The notes: generated from the letters alone by a model not told the origin. A DNA stretch of 52,099 bases from Bacillus sp. T33-2 (GCF_002860205.1 NZ_PGVB01000009.1:1-52099); one strand, 5' to 3'. Shown: positions 30,866-39,425, numbered from the stretch's first letter. Numbers and translations: made by a program.

Positions 30866-32734
30866 TTATCTCCATTTTGCCCGGCCGCCTTTTCCAAGAA
30901 GAAATTCCTTTGAAAGAATCAGTCCAGCAATATAAAGGAATAGCGCAAAGTAAGCGGGCAATAGATGGATAAAATCTGTATACCCTATGAAAATATGTGT
31001 CAGGATTCCCGCAGTGAATGCAGGGATACCGCCATATAAAAAGCTTCTCCACAACCATGCGGAACCTTCCTGGAATCCCCACAATGCCATCATCAAAACA
31101 AGCACCCCAACGCTGAACAGGGCGCTCCCGAAACCCGCCCGGTCGTGGGCGATGACAGGAATCAGCCTTTCATTAAGATCGTTAAGCTGTTCAGGGGACA
31201 TGCAAATAAATTCGATGTCAGTAGGAACAAATACATTAGTGGCGCCAATGAATGAAATAACGACACCGCCGGTCACAAAGGAAAAACCGAGAATCACAAA
31301 ACAAAGCTGGCCATAAACACTTTTCACCCAGCCACGGTGGTTCTTCCTGTTTTTTGACGCGGGTGTATCAAGAGCATTTTTAGACTGCCTTACGCCAAGA
31401 ATGAAAAATGGCAGCAACACAAGCCAGAACAAGCCGTGCAGCCAATCGAAATATCCAAATCCAAGAAATAGGAGTATGCCGGCAAACCCTGTTGCAGCAG
31501 CGATATTTACTGCTTGCCTCGCCCAATGAAGTCCGCGTTGAATCCCGTATTTTGAAAGGTACATATACAAAATTCCACCCGAAATCATCGTCCCTGCAAG
31601 AGTCATCCTGTCGTGGGACATGAATTTTAATATATTCGGGTTGGCTGCGATTAACTCAATTCTGCTCAACTGCAGAAACTGTTCATCGTAGAATAGGATG
31701 ACCCTGGTCATGCTGAAGAAAAGAGCTGAAACGCCTCCGGCCAATATCAGCAGCCCAAACAGCCAGTACCATCTCCAGCCGGAAACCGTATTGCTGCATG
31801 AATCCTTGCTTTCATCAATGATGGCCTCATTGATGCGTTTTGGGAGGCCTGGGCCGGACAGGACATAACCCCCTGAAAGCAATATTAGTTCCGAACCGGC
31901 TGCAAGCAATTGGATTGCATCTGCTGGCTCCGATACTCCTCCAGAAGTTATGACAGGAAAATTGATGTCATTTTTTTTCAGTAAATGAAGCGCTTCAGCC
32001 ATCTCTTCTGCCTGGCATGCGGGAATCAATTTTTCTGTAGCTGTTAAAACGGTATGTTCTTCTAAAATGATGCCGTTTATGTACCCGTTTGCAGACCATT
32101 CTTTAAGCAGGCTTATCATTTCCCTAACCTCAGTGTGGTCCACTGAAAAAAGTAGCGGCTTGCCGCCTATGGCCGATTTTAGCGTTAACAGATCCTGGGA
32201 AGATGCTGCCTGCTGGGGGCCAATCGCAAAAAGGTCGCTGTATTCAGCCAATTGCGCTGCCAAATCAGTAAGGTCCTTGTTTTCTTCTGGTCCGAGACGG
32301 ATTAAAAGTGGAAAGCCGGTACGTCTCGATTCGCGCAGTTTCTTTATCGTTTCCTCAAGATCAAGTGTCTCTTCCTGAAGAGAAGTAACAAGAACGTCGT
32401 TCCTGAAGTGGGGCGCTAAGGAAGGTTTCCGAGGACTGCAGGTGACAGGACCGATCTCAATCAGGCCGAATCCAAGGTGCATAAATGCTCTTGTGCCGGA
32501 AAGACGGGGGTCGATCCTGCCGCCAAGGCCGATTGGACTGGCAAACTCTATATTGAACAATCGTTTTCCAAGCTTTCTTGAAGGTGATAAATGGCCAAGA
32601 AATTCGATTACAGCAACTCCGCCAGGGAGCTTTGACAGAAAGGACATGCCTTTATGGATAAATTCCCGGCCGGCACTGCCAGGAAGCCGCATCAGCCAGG
32701 GCTTGAAAAGGGGATGATAGGACCAGTCAGGCAT
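30866..32734 (-). CDS. DHODH-like domain fused to an eight-span membrane domain
   Basis: The 622-residue protein has two parts. Residues about 1-305 resemble a class 2 dihydroorotate dehydrogenase barrel: EFASPIGLGGRIDPRL, HLGFGLIEIGPVT, and near the end VITSGGVSEPADAIQLLAAG and LLSGGYVLSGPGLPKRI (the phosphate/FMN end). The substrate-site blocks of real PyrD, the N-x-SSPN segment with the catalytic Ser and the ATNT segment, are replaced by IGPQQAASS and ILEEHT. Residues about 323-608 form eight membrane spans in two similar halves, each with HDR (374, 530) and GYxDxxH (426, 584). It is therefore probably not a pyrimidine-pathway enzyme. The ATG follows GGAGTGG. It lies upstream of, and on the same strand as, pbuG. 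Confidence 0.82.
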   Translation of the reverse strand: MPDWSYHPLFKPWLMRLPGSAGREFIHKGMSFLSKLPGGVAVIEFLGHLSPSRKLGKRLFNIEFASPIGLGGRIDPRLSGTRAFMHLGFGLIEIGPVTCSPRKPSLAPHFRNDVLVTSLQEETLDLEETIKKLRESRRTGFPLLIRLGPEENKDLTDLAAQLAEYSDLFAIGPQQAASSQDLLTLKSAIGGKPLLFSVDHTEVREMISLLKEWSANGYINGIILEEHTVLTATEKLIPACQAEEMAEALHLLKKNDINFPVITSGGVSEPADAIQLLAAGSELILLSGGYVLSGPGLPKRINEAIIDESKDSCSNTVSGWRWYWLFGLLILAGGVSALFFSMTRVILFYDEQFLQLSRIELIAANPNILKFMSHDRMTLAGTMISGGILYMYLSKYGIQRGLHWARQAVNIAAATGFAGILLFLGFGYFDWLHGLFWLVLLPFFILGVRQSKNALDTPASKNRKNHRGWVKSVYGQLCFVILGFSFVTGGVVISFIGATNVFVPTDIEFICMSPEQLNDLNERLIPVIAHDRAGFGSALFSVGVLVLMMALWGFQEGSAWLWRSFLYGGIPAFTAGILTHIFIGYTDFIHLLPAYFALFLYIAGLILSKEFLLGKGGRAKWR

Positions 32735-32897
32735 TTTTTCACCACTCCGAAATTTTTATAAGATTTTTCTATGTATTCATTGTATTAAAACTGTGCGAGA
32801 TATTAAACCGTCATTCAATATTCCGGGTAATTATCTTTTTTGAGGCATAAAATCCCTCCCGTGAAGAAAAATAAACATAAAAAGGAGGGATGACTCG

Positions 32898-33077
32898 TTG
32901 GATGCGAACAGGGTAAAGCAGATTCTTTCATCGCCTGCAGAAATTGATGTGAAATATAATGGAGTATCAGTTTGGATCGACAAGTTAAACGAAGATGGCA
33001 GGACGGCTACAGTGCACATGAGGGACCTGTCCAGGGAGCTGAATACAGTTGAAATACATGAACTGGAGGAAGCTTAA
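32898..33077 (+). CDS. sspH: Small acid-soluble spore protein H (SspH)
   Basis: This 59-residue protein of the SspH family starts at TTG 32898, with AAAGGAGGG nine bases upstream; the ATG four bases later is out of frame. It begins MDANRVKQILSSPAEIDVKY, continues with the family block YNGVSVWIDKL and ends in ELEEA. H-type SASPs are made in the forespore and packed in the spore core. They are unrelated to the DNA-binding alpha/beta type. A terminator starts one base after the stop. I could not find a convincing sigma-G promoter in the 160 bases upstream. Confidence 0.88.
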   Translation: MDANRVKQILSSPAEIDVKYNGVSVWIDKLNEDGRTATVHMRDLSRELNTVEIHELEEA

Positions 33078-33110
33078 TGCCTCCATAAAATGTATGTGAG
33101 GCAGTTTTTT
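33078..33110 (+). terminator. Terminator of sspH
   Basis: TGCCTC (33078-33083) pairs with GAGGCA, extended by ATA/TAT pairs, and is followed by TTTTTT. Confidence 0.85.
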
Positions 33111-33152
33111 ATTATCTTCAAAGCGCTTTTTTGATAAAGCCCGAAATACAAA

Positions 33153-33177
33153 AAAAGCCGGTTTTTGCCGGCTTTTA
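33153..33177. terminator. Bidirectional terminator between sspH and pit
   Basis: AAAAGCCGG (33153-33161) pairs exactly with CCGGCTTTT (33168-33176), with A and T runs on either side. On the minus strand it ends the pit operon; on the plus strand it backs up the sspH terminator. Confidence 0.9.
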
Positions 33178-33185
33178 ACTAATTA

Positions 33186-34184
33186 TTAAAAAATAGCATT
33201 TAAGATAAAATAAGCAATGCCTGCTACAGTACCAGAAATTGGAAGTGTGATCACCCATGTAATGAGCATACGCTGTGCTGTACTCCATTTAACCCCTTTT
33301 ACCCGGTGAGCTGTACCAACGCCGAGAATGGATGAAGAAATAACATGGGTGGTACTGACGGGCAGATGGATATATGTAGCACCGAATATCACCATTGCTC
33401 CTGTTAAATCAGCGGCAACGCCGTTGACAGGGCGGATTTTCATGATGCCGCCACCCACAGTTTTAATAATCTTCCAGCCTCCAACAGATGTCCCCAGGCC
33501 CATTGCCAATGCACAGGAGAATTGGACCCAGAACTGAATATCAGATGAAGATTGGTAATTATTTGCAATCAAAGCCATCGTAATGATCCCCATTGCTTTC
33601 TGTGCATCGTTCGTGCCGTGTGTAAAAGCCTGCAAGGAGGCAGTCGCAATCTGGAAGATACGAAAATTCCTGTTGGTCTTTGTTAGATTACTGTTTTTGA
33701 AAATTAGCTTTATAATACTGTACACAATGTATCCTGCCACAAATGCAAGTAAAGGAGAGAAAATCAGTGCCTGGATGATTTTCAGGAACCCATGATAGTT
33801 AAGCGCATGGAAACCCGCTGCTGCAATTGCCGCACCGGCGATTGAGCCGATAATTGCATGTGACGAGCTGCTTGGTATGCCGTAATACCATGTCAACAGG
33901 TTCCAGAATATCGCTGCAATAAGGGCAGCAAGTATTACCAGTGAACCATTTTCTAATGTGAAAGGATCAACGATATCCTTCGTTATCGTTTTCGCAACCC
34001 CGGTAAAAGTCATCGCACCCACAAAATTCATTACTGCTGCCAAAATGATGGCGTGCCTTGGTTTTAAAGCTTTCGTTGAGACAGACGTTGCAATTGCATT
34101 TGCGGTATCATGAAATCCATTGATGAAATCAAACGCAAGAGCACCAATCACGATTAATATTGTTACAACAAATAATGCATCCAT
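33186..34184 (-). CDS. pit: Low-affinity inorganic phosphate transporter Pit
   Basis: The 332-residue membrane protein of the PiT family imports phosphate, probably as a metal-phosphate complex with protons. It carries the duplicated family signature: GFHDTANAIATSVSTKALKP near the N-terminus and FTHGTNDAQKAMGII in the middle. About ten spans are predicted. It starts 12 bases after the stop of the DUF47 gene, with AAGGAG before the ATG, so both form one operon as in B. subtilis ykaA-ykaB. Confidence 0.93.
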   Translation of the reverse strand: MDALFVVTILIVIGALAFDFINGFHDTANAIATSVSTKALKPRHAIILAAVMNFVGAMTFTGVAKTITKDIVDPFTLENGSLVILAALIAAIFWNLLTWYYGIPSSSSHAIIGSIAGAAIAAAGFHALNYHGFLKIIQALIFSPLLAFVAGYIVYSIIKLIFKNSNLTKTNRNFRIFQIATASLQAFTHGTNDAQKAMGIITMALIANNYQSSSDIQFWVQFSCALAMGLGTSVGGWKIIKTVGGGIMKIRPVNGVAADLTGAMVIFGATYIHLPVSTTHVISSSILGVGTAHRVKGVKWSTAQRMLITWVITLPISGTVAGIAYFILNAIF

Positions 34185-34196
34185 TGATCAGGCTCC

Positions 34197-34814
34197 TTAA
34201 GCGTTTTTCATGATAATGCTTTCAAGAGTATTCGCAACAGCCTGGCAGCTGTCGGCGATTTCCTCCAAGCTTTCGTAAATTTCTTTATACTTGATGATAC
34301 GGATAGGATCCTTCTCTGTTGAGAACAGGTACTTGATGGATTGGCGCAAAATGCCATCACATCTTGACTCATAGTCTTTAATATTGATAGCATGGTTTCT
34401 GATTTGTGGAAGTTTTTTCGTTGTTAAAAGCTGGACGGATTGTTCAATTTCATCAACAGATTTCTTTAAGGCGTCTACAAACTGGACCATATAATCATCG
34501 GCGCTTGTAACATTATAAACTTCAAACAGGTTTGCACATTGTTCCATTCCGTCCAGGACATCATCCATTGTCATCGCGAGAGATAAAATATCTTCCCTCT
34601 CGATCGGGGTAATGAAGGCCTTATTCAGTTCGACGATAACTTCATGGATCAGGCTGTCCCCTTTTGTTTCATAATCCTTCATTTTTTCCGTGAATACCTT
34701 CAGGTCGCTGACATTATTAAGCTTATAATCTGCAAAATAAGCAGCGCTTTCTTTTAAATTCTCGGAAATATTGGTTAATAGGATTGCGAACTTATCTTTC
34801 TTCTTGAAAACCAT
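34197..34814 (-). CDS. DUF47 PhoU-like Pit accessory protein
   Basis: The 205-residue, all-helical, cytoplasmic protein is of the DUF47/PhoU-like family (B. subtilis YkaA). It has the KDYETKGDSLIHEV block and the ITPIEREDILSLAMTMDDVLDGME block, whose E/D-rich helices bind metal in PhoU folds. Members of this family, when encoded upstream of a Pit gene, regulate or gate the transporter. The start follows GGGGG by seven bases. The 250-base gap upstream shows no clear Pho box. Confidence 0.9.
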   Translation of the reverse strand: MVFKKKDKFAILLTNISENLKESAAYFADYKLNNVSDLKVFTEKMKDYETKGDSLIHEVIVELNKAFITPIEREDILSLAMTMDDVLDGMEQCANLFEVYNVTSADDYMVQFVDALKKSVDEIEQSVQLLTTKKLPQIRNHAINIKDYESRCDGILRQSIKYLFSTEKDPIRIIKYKEIYESLEEIADSCQAVANTLESIIMKNA

Positions 34815-35067
34815 TTGTTGACCCCCATTTATTTATCCAAGGTTTGTTAAGAGCGAAATTAATTCTAGCTGAAATTTGTCGAAATATGAAGATACTGTAA
34901 TTAAAATTTACAAAAACTTAATATTAATAGGATTGAATTTTTAATAATTTGGCAAAAATTATGACTGTTATAACGAAAGCCTTCACATTCAATCATCCTA
35001 TCTAATTGGATTGTTTAAAAGGTAGTGTTAAGATTTGTATATGATGTTATTTGGAGGGATACATAAG

Positions 35068-35890
35068 ATGGGGCTAACGGACACAGTGACACTTAACAAT
35101 GGCGTCAAAATGCCGCTGTTCGGCCTTGGGGTTTACAAGGTTGAAGACGGAAGGCAAGCTGAAGATACCGTGAGAACAGCTTTGGAAATAGGCTACCGGT
35201 TGATTGACACTGCGGCTTTGTACCAGAATGAAGAAGGGGTAGGCCGGGCAATTCGCCAGTCCGGCGTTCCAAGGGAAGACATCTTTGTTACTACCAAGGT
35301 GTGGAACAGTGACCAGGGATACGAATCTACGCTCCAGGCTTTTGGACAGAGCGTAAAAAAGCTCGGTGTGGATTATGTCGATCTCTACCTGGTGCATTGG
35401 CCGGTTAAAGGGAAATACACGGAGACTTGGCGCGCTTGAAAAGCTTTATCACGATGGAAGAGTAAGGACGATCGGGGTTAGCAATTTTCAAATCCACCAT
35501 TTAAAACATCTTTTGGAAACCGCTGCCGAAATCCCTGCAGTGAACCAGGTAGAGCTGCACCCGCACCTGACACAGGAAGAGTTAAGAGAATACTGCGAGC
35601 ATCAAAATGTCAAAGTTCAGGCATGGTCTCCGATAGCAAGGGGAAGGCTCGTGGATGAGCCAACATTGAACGAAATCGCGGCCAAATACGGAAAAACGGC
35701 AACACAGGTTACGTTAAGATGGCATTTACAAAATAATGTGCTTATCATCCCCAAGTCAGTTACACCGTCGAGGTTAAGAGAGAATGCGGATATTTTTGAT
35801 TTTGAGCTGAACCAAGAAGATATGGAAAAAATAAACGCGATGAACATTAATAAACGTTATGGGTCTGACCCGGATAACTTTGATTTTTAA
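35068..35890 (+). pseudogene. Aldo/keto reductase broken by a frameshift
   Basis: The gene is a paralogue of the intact reductase at 15435-16265, with the same C-terminal PDNFDF. The first frame (ATG 35068, site GGAGGG) runs through the TTKVW and LYLVHWP blocks and stops at 35439. The rest of the protein continues in another frame from [10 protein letters not shown] near 35434. Compared with the paralogue (ETW-K-ALEKL), the codon after TGG has one base instead of three, so two bases are missing or one is extra. All catalytic residues are in the first half and the cofactor end is in the second. A sequencing error cannot be excluded. Confidence 0.85.
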
Positions 35891-35897
35891 GTTGAGT

Positions 35898-35930
35898 AAA
35901 GCATCTGTCACTGTACAGATGCTTTTTTAA
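35898..35930 (+). terminator. Terminator after the broken aldo/keto reductase
   Basis: AAAGCATCTGT pairs with ACAGATGCTTT and is followed by TTTT. Confidence 0.9.
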
Positions 35931-36340
35931 TTTTTATCCTTTAAACTTCTGTTTTTCATAATACAGGACATTTTGGGTTACATTAAATGTAAGCCCAAAA
36001 TTGTAGTACTGTCTTGCCTGCCAGTTTTACTTAAAAATGTTTTAACTATAATCAAGCGTGGTAATGTATGTGTACAAGCAGCTAAGGCAGAACAGGGGAC
36101 AACAAGATTGCTCCCCGGTCTGGAAAAACAAGACTGCTTGGCGGCTGCAGGAATGCAGTTGAAAAGGAAGAAGTTGAATGGCACAGAAACAGAGCAAATA
36201 CTGAAGCTGCCCGGGAAGCGTTAATATCAGTTTTGCTACAAGCAGCTGCCATTGTTAAAGGAAGAGCTTCTTCATAGAAACCCTGCATGATCAGCACTTC
36301 TAATTACACATGAAACTAGACAATAAAGGAGGAAATCACA
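35931..36340. other. Intergenic stretch with coding-like remnants
   Basis: In these 410 bases I see no intact gene. Between about 36080 and 36277 a plus-strand frame reads an amphipathic, Glu/Arg-rich sequence (AVEKEEVEWHRNRANTEAAREAL) ending at a TAG near 36277, but it has no start codon or ribosome site of its own. It may be the tail of a decayed gene. The last 20 bases hold the ribosome site of the next gene. Confidence 0.3.
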
Positions 36341-36601
36341 ATGTTAGAATTTCTTTGGTCATTAATTATTGGAGGAATTATCGGCTGGTTAGCCGGAATT
36401 ATTGTAGGCAGAGATTTGCCAGGTGGAATTATTGGTAACATTATCGCTGGTTTCATCGGTGCATGGATTGGACAGGCAATTTTAGGTGATTGGGGTCCAG
36501 TCGTAGCAGACTTTGCCATCTTGCCAGCACTGATCGGGGCGATTGCACTTGTATTCATCGTTAGCCTTGTAATGAGAGGCATGAGAAAAACTCATGATTA
36601 A
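36341..36601 (+). CDS. GlsB/YeaQ/YmgE family stress membrane protein
   Basis: The 86-residue protein consists of three membrane spans with many Gly residues (LIIGGIIGWLAGIIVG; IIGNIIAGFIGAWIGQAIL; LIGAIALVFIVSLV). This is typical of the family called transglycosylase-associated proteins, whose members are linked to general stress in many bacteria. Despite the name there is no catalytic site. The ATG follows AAAGGAGG. No sigma-B promoter was recognised upstream. It is single-gene, with its own terminator. Confidence 0.9.
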   Translation: MLEFLWSLIIGGIIGWLAGIIVGRDLPGGIIGNIIAGFIGAWIGQAILGDWGPVVADFAILPALIGAIALVFIVSLVMRGMRKTHD

Positions 36602-36603
36602 TC

Positions 36604-36634
36604 AAAAAATCCTTCCGCCAGGAAGGATTTTTTT
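36604..36634. terminator. Bidirectional terminator of the GlsB-like and RluA genes
   Basis: AAAAAATCCTTCC pairs with GGAAGGATTTTTT around GCCA. It ends both the plus-strand gene and, from the other side, the minus-strand pseudouridine synthase, whose stop is two bases away. Confidence 0.92.
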
Positions 36635-36635
36635 A

Positions 36636-37556
36636 TTAGAAAGTGAAAGGATCAATGTCCCGAAAAATGGGTGGGTTATCAAGGAACGGTGCATGGCATA
36701 CAATTTTCTCCCTGGTGAAGGGATGGGGCAATTCCAGCTTAAGCGCATGCAGTGCCTGCCTGTTAAATCTGCTGCTTCCTCCATACAGGACATCCCCTGC
36801 GAGCGGGTGGCCGATATCGCTGAAATGAACCCGGATTTGATGTGTTCGCCCTGTTTCTAAAGAGCACTGGACAAGTGTAAGATTATCACTTTTCATTGAT
36901 TTGATAACCATAAATCGGGTCACGGCCTTTTGGCCGGTGCTGGAAACCCGCCTTCTGGTAGCGTGATGCCTATCCCGGCCGATCGGCTTGTCCAAGATTC
37001 CTTTTTTGTTTTTTAAAATCCCTTCGGCCAGGGCAATATACGTCCTTTTAATCATGCGATCCTCGAGCATTTTATCCAATATTGCCCCGGCGATTGCTGT
37101 TTTCGCGAATAATACCGCGCCTGTTGTATCCTGGTCAAGCCTGTGGATATGCCTGACTTTACGGTATTCCCCATTCACCTGGAGATGAAAAGCCGCCGCA
37201 TTTGCAAGGGTATTTTTTTGCCCCGCAGTGTTCGGATGTACAGGCATACCGGCCGGCTTATTTAATATCAGAAGATGGTCGTCTTCAAAAAGAACGCCGA
37301 TGTCATAAAACTCTGGCACCACATCAAACTCTTCTTCCTCAAACAGCTTCAGCTGCAATTTCGCGCCCGGAGTCAACCGAACGGTCCAGTCCGGCAATTT
37401 CCCGTTTATGTATATTGCCTTATCCATCCGTAGTTGATGGATCAATTTTCTTGGCGCTCCCCACACATTTCTTAACAATTCCTCCAAAGCATAATCCTTC
37501 CAACTTGAAGGAAGGACAATTTCATACCATTCACCTTTCCGGTTTGTCTGTATCAT
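36636..37556 (-). CDS. RluA family RNA pseudouridine synthase (YhcT-like)
   Basis: The 306-residue protein converts uridine to pseudouridine in rRNA or tRNA. An N-terminal S4-like RNA-binding segment (about 20-75) precedes the catalytic domain. The catalytic domain has ILNKPAGMPVHP, HRLDQDTTGAVLFAK with the catalytic Asp, and the C-terminal GRTHQIRVHFSDIGHPLAGD block. It corresponds to B. subtilis YhcT by neighbour yhcU. The target site is unknown. The ATG follows AAGGAG by five bases. Confidence 0.92.
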   Translation of the reverse strand: MIQTNRKGEWYEIVLPSSWKDYALEELLRNVWGAPRKLIHQLRMDKAIYINGKLPDWTVRLTPGAKLQLKLFEEEEFDVVPEFYDIGVLFEDDHLLILNKPAGMPVHPNTAGQKNTLANAAAFHLQVNGEYRKVRHIHRLDQDTTGAVLFAKTAIAGAILDKMLEDRMIKRTYIALAEGILKNKKGILDKPIGRDRHHATRRRVSSTGQKAVTRFMVIKSMKSDNLTLVQCSLETGRTHQIRVHFSDIGHPLAGDVLYGGSSRFNRQALHALKLELPHPFTREKIVCHAPFLDNPPIFRDIDPFTF

Positions 37557-37721
37557 TTTTTCTCCTTCCGGTCAGTTCCTGAGCACGCAGAAACCGTTGA
37601 TAACTGTCAACTTTTACCGACCCTATGGGCATAATTACCACCCTGCAAAAACTGTCTGATATGTTATTCTTAGTGTATATATTACGGCATCATTTCATGG
37701 TTTACAAAGGTGGGTTCATCA

Positions 37722-38120
37722 GTGAAGGTTGTTTTTGCATCGACACCTGGACAAGAAGCAAAAATCAGGGAATTGACCCGGTATTTTTATTCAGATGTTT
37801 TTCCTGTTTTTTTTAATGATCAAGACATAGCAGAATTTGAACAATTGATGGTATTACATACGACGAGGGAACACTTTGACAGCTTCAATACACTGGGCGA
37901 GGCTTTTCGGGTCATTACAAGCCTGCAAACGCTGATTTCCATTCTGGAGTCAGGAAAAATTTCAGAACAATATGAGACAGTCTTCAAAAAAAACGTTTGT
38001 ACGCTGAAAAGCTACGGGATTTATTTCCCGTTCACATTTCGGCAGTTTTTACAAGCCAAAACTGCACATCATCCCTATTTAAGTGTTTATTCCAAAGCGG
38101 CAAACAGCTTGCTGTGTTAG
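37722..38120 (+). CDS. yhcU: YhcU-like protein (DUF5365)
   Basis: The 132-residue, soluble protein has no known motif and corresponds to B. subtilis YhcU by sequence character and by its place next to yhcT. It begins VKVVFASTPGQEAKIREL, is aromatic-rich, and ends with the block YSKAANSLL. Two starts are possible: the GTG at 37710 overlaps the ribosome site AAAGGTGGG, so the GTG at 37722 is preferred. Function is unknown. It is transcribed divergently from the pseudouridine synthase. Confidence 0.78.
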   Translation: MKVVFASTPGQEAKIRELTRYFYSDVFPVFFNDQDIAEFEQLMVLHTTREHFDSFNTLGEAFRVITSLQTLISILESGKISEQYETVFKKNVCTLKSYGIYFPFTFRQFLQAKTAHHPYLSVYSKAANSLLC

Positions 38121-38154
38121 AAAAGGACGTATCCACCCTGGATACGTCCTTTTC
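38121..38154. terminator. Bidirectional terminator between yhcU and the thioredoxin gene
   Basis: AAAAGGACGTATCC pairs exactly with GGATACGTCCTTTT around ACCCT. Flanking A and T runs serve both convergent genes. Confidence 0.95.
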
Positions 38155-38155
38155 T

Positions 38156-38623
38156 TTATTTTGAATTCTCATTAAACCAGGCCTTGAACTCTTCTTCTTC
38201 GTGATAGCCGATAATCCGGTTGACTTCCTCGCCGTCTTTATACTGAACTATCGTTGGCGTTTCTTTAATATTATAATTGTTCCAGCCATCCTCAAACTCT
38301 AATAGGTTAAACTGGACTAAATCAACATCCATCTCCTTGGCCAGAGGTGCGACGACCGGGGTTGTGCGCTGACAGTGAGAGCAGGTCGGGCTGTAAAAGT
38401 ATACTGTTACATCCTCATCGTCCTGCAGCTTCTGTGTTAATTCGTCAGGGGTTATGATGTTCTGGTAGTTTGGATCCTCGAGCTGGTCTACCGTTTCTGG
38501 ATGAAGGGTATCTTTTCCGTATGGGTTGCCCGAAGCTTTTTCTGCATTCTGCATCCTGGTTATAGTGAAAAGTGCTGCGAATAACGCAATGATAATAGCA
38601 AGAAAGATAATTACTTTTTTCAA
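38156..38623 (-). CDS. Membrane-anchored thioredoxin-like disulfide oxidoreductase
   Basis: The 155-residue protein has an N-terminal signal anchor (residues 3-22) and an extracytoplasmic thioredoxin fold with the active site C81-S-H-C84, followed by the family cis-Pro in KETPTIVQY. CSHC is closer to oxidising DsbA/BdbA-type sites than to CGPC thioredoxins. The gene starts at TTG, one base after the stop of bdbC, with the ribosome site inside bdbC, so both are coupled. It probably forms disulfides in exported proteins, recharged by BdbC. Confidence 0.88.
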   Translation of the reverse strand: MKKVIIFLAIIIALFAALFTITRMQNAEKASGNPYGKDTLHPETVDQLEDPNYQNIITPDELTQKLQDDEDVTVYFYSPTCSHCQRTTPVVAPLAKEMDVDLVQFNLLEFEDGWNNYNIKETPTIVQYKDGEEVNRIIGYHEEEEFKAWFNENSK

Positions 38624-38624
38624 T

Positions 38625-39062
38625 TTATTCGGCCTCCTTTGTCTGTTTCCACATGATCAAGCTCAAAATGAAAATAATGATGAACGCGACGAGCGCGAGG
38701 AATGGAATAGTGATAAACCCAAGCCAGTTGATATATTGCCCTGTACATGGGATCCGGCCGCAGCTGTAAGCATTGTCCGCCATGAAGGGAATCTTTTGAA
38801 GAGAATAATGGTATAAAGCTATAAGAGCTCCCAGTGCCGACATTATCATCGCATAGAATGAAATGCGGTAATCTTTCTTCACGGTTGCAATCCCGAGAAT
38901 AAGTACAAGCGGATACATCAAGATTCTCTGGTACCAGCATAGTTCGCATGGTTCATATTGGCGGATTTCGGAAAAATACAAGCTTCCGAACATGGCAATG
39001 ACCGAAATTGCCCATGCTCCAAATAAGTACGATTCTCGCGAATCTTTTTTAGGCTGCTTCAT
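38625..39062 (-). CDS. bdbC: Thiol-quinone oxidoreductase BdbC (DsbB family)
   Basis: The 145-residue membrane protein has four spans and moves electrons from the thioredoxin-like partner to quinone. Both cysteine pairs are present: C39-E-L-C42 in the first outer loop and C101 with C106 in the second loop. It matches BdbC length (about 140). In B. subtilis BdbC and BdbD serve competence and secreted proteins. The upstream gap carries a long dyad (see 39176-39239). Confidence 0.92.
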   Translation of the reverse strand: MKQPKKDSRESYLFGAWAISVIAMFGSLYFSEIRQYEPCELCWYQRILMYPLVLILGIATVKKDYRISFYAMIMSALGALIALYHYSLQKIPFMADNAYSCGRIPCTGQYINWLGFITIPFLALVAFIIIFILSLIMWKQTKEAE

Positions 39063-39175
39063 AATCGATCTCTCTCCCGTATAAGGTTACCTGATTTAAC
39101 AATATGATTTATTAACTGTAACATGAACCTGGGAATTTATCCGCTTATAAGCTTTCCAGATTTGTCTCTTTTTCG

Positions 39176-39239
39176 TTTCACGTTTATGCTTATTTTAATC
39201 TTAAGGATAAACGTGAAATAGTTCAATTAACATGTTAAT
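39176..39239. promoter_or_regulatory. Perfect 12-base dyad and 14-base palindrome between bdbC and pgcA
   Basis: TTTCACGTTTAT (39176-39187) and ATAAACGTGAAA (39207-39218) are perfect inverted copies 19 bases apart. Eight bases further, ATTAACATGTTAAT (39226-39239) is a perfect 14-base palindrome. Both lie in the 363-base divergent gap, where the rest shows no gene. They look like protein-binding sites; the binding protein is unknown, and a hairpin RNA is possible. The distance to bdbC (about 115 bases) is large but usable for a regulator. Confidence 0.5.
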
Positions 39240-39351
39240 AGCTTTTGATAAGAAACAAGTTGTTTTGAAAGTGCTTACTTAAAAATGCTAGCGAACGGGA
39301 AATAGAACATATTTTTACAGCAAAAGATAAGCTAAAACATTACTACAAGAA

Positions 39352-39385
39352 TTGACATTTTTTTTAAGTGAACTTGTACTATAAT
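39352..39385 (+). promoter_or_regulatory. Possible pgcA promoter with unusual spacing
   Basis: TTGACA (39352-39357) and TATAAT (39380-39385) are both perfect boxes but 22 bases apart, which is too long for a normal sigma-A promoter. TGTACT at 39376 gives 18 bases with a poor -10 box. Either the -10 box acts alone, or an activator that bends or twists DNA is needed. Confidence 0.4.
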
Positions 39386-39425
39386 GGATGTTATAGAATT
39401 ATTTTGTTTACAGGGAGGACATGTC

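Noticed and set aside
32735-32897. Sigma-G promoter before sspH
   Set aside because: CATAAAA at 32846 could be a -10 box, but no -35 element is found 17-18 bases upstream.
34815-35067. Pho box before the DUF47-pit operon
   Set aside because: I could not find the TTAACA repeats with 11-base spacing on the correct strand.
35973-36224. 83-residue frame after the broken reductase
   Set aside because: It has no ribosome site or protein-like character; a different frame at 36080-36277 looks more coding-like but has no start.
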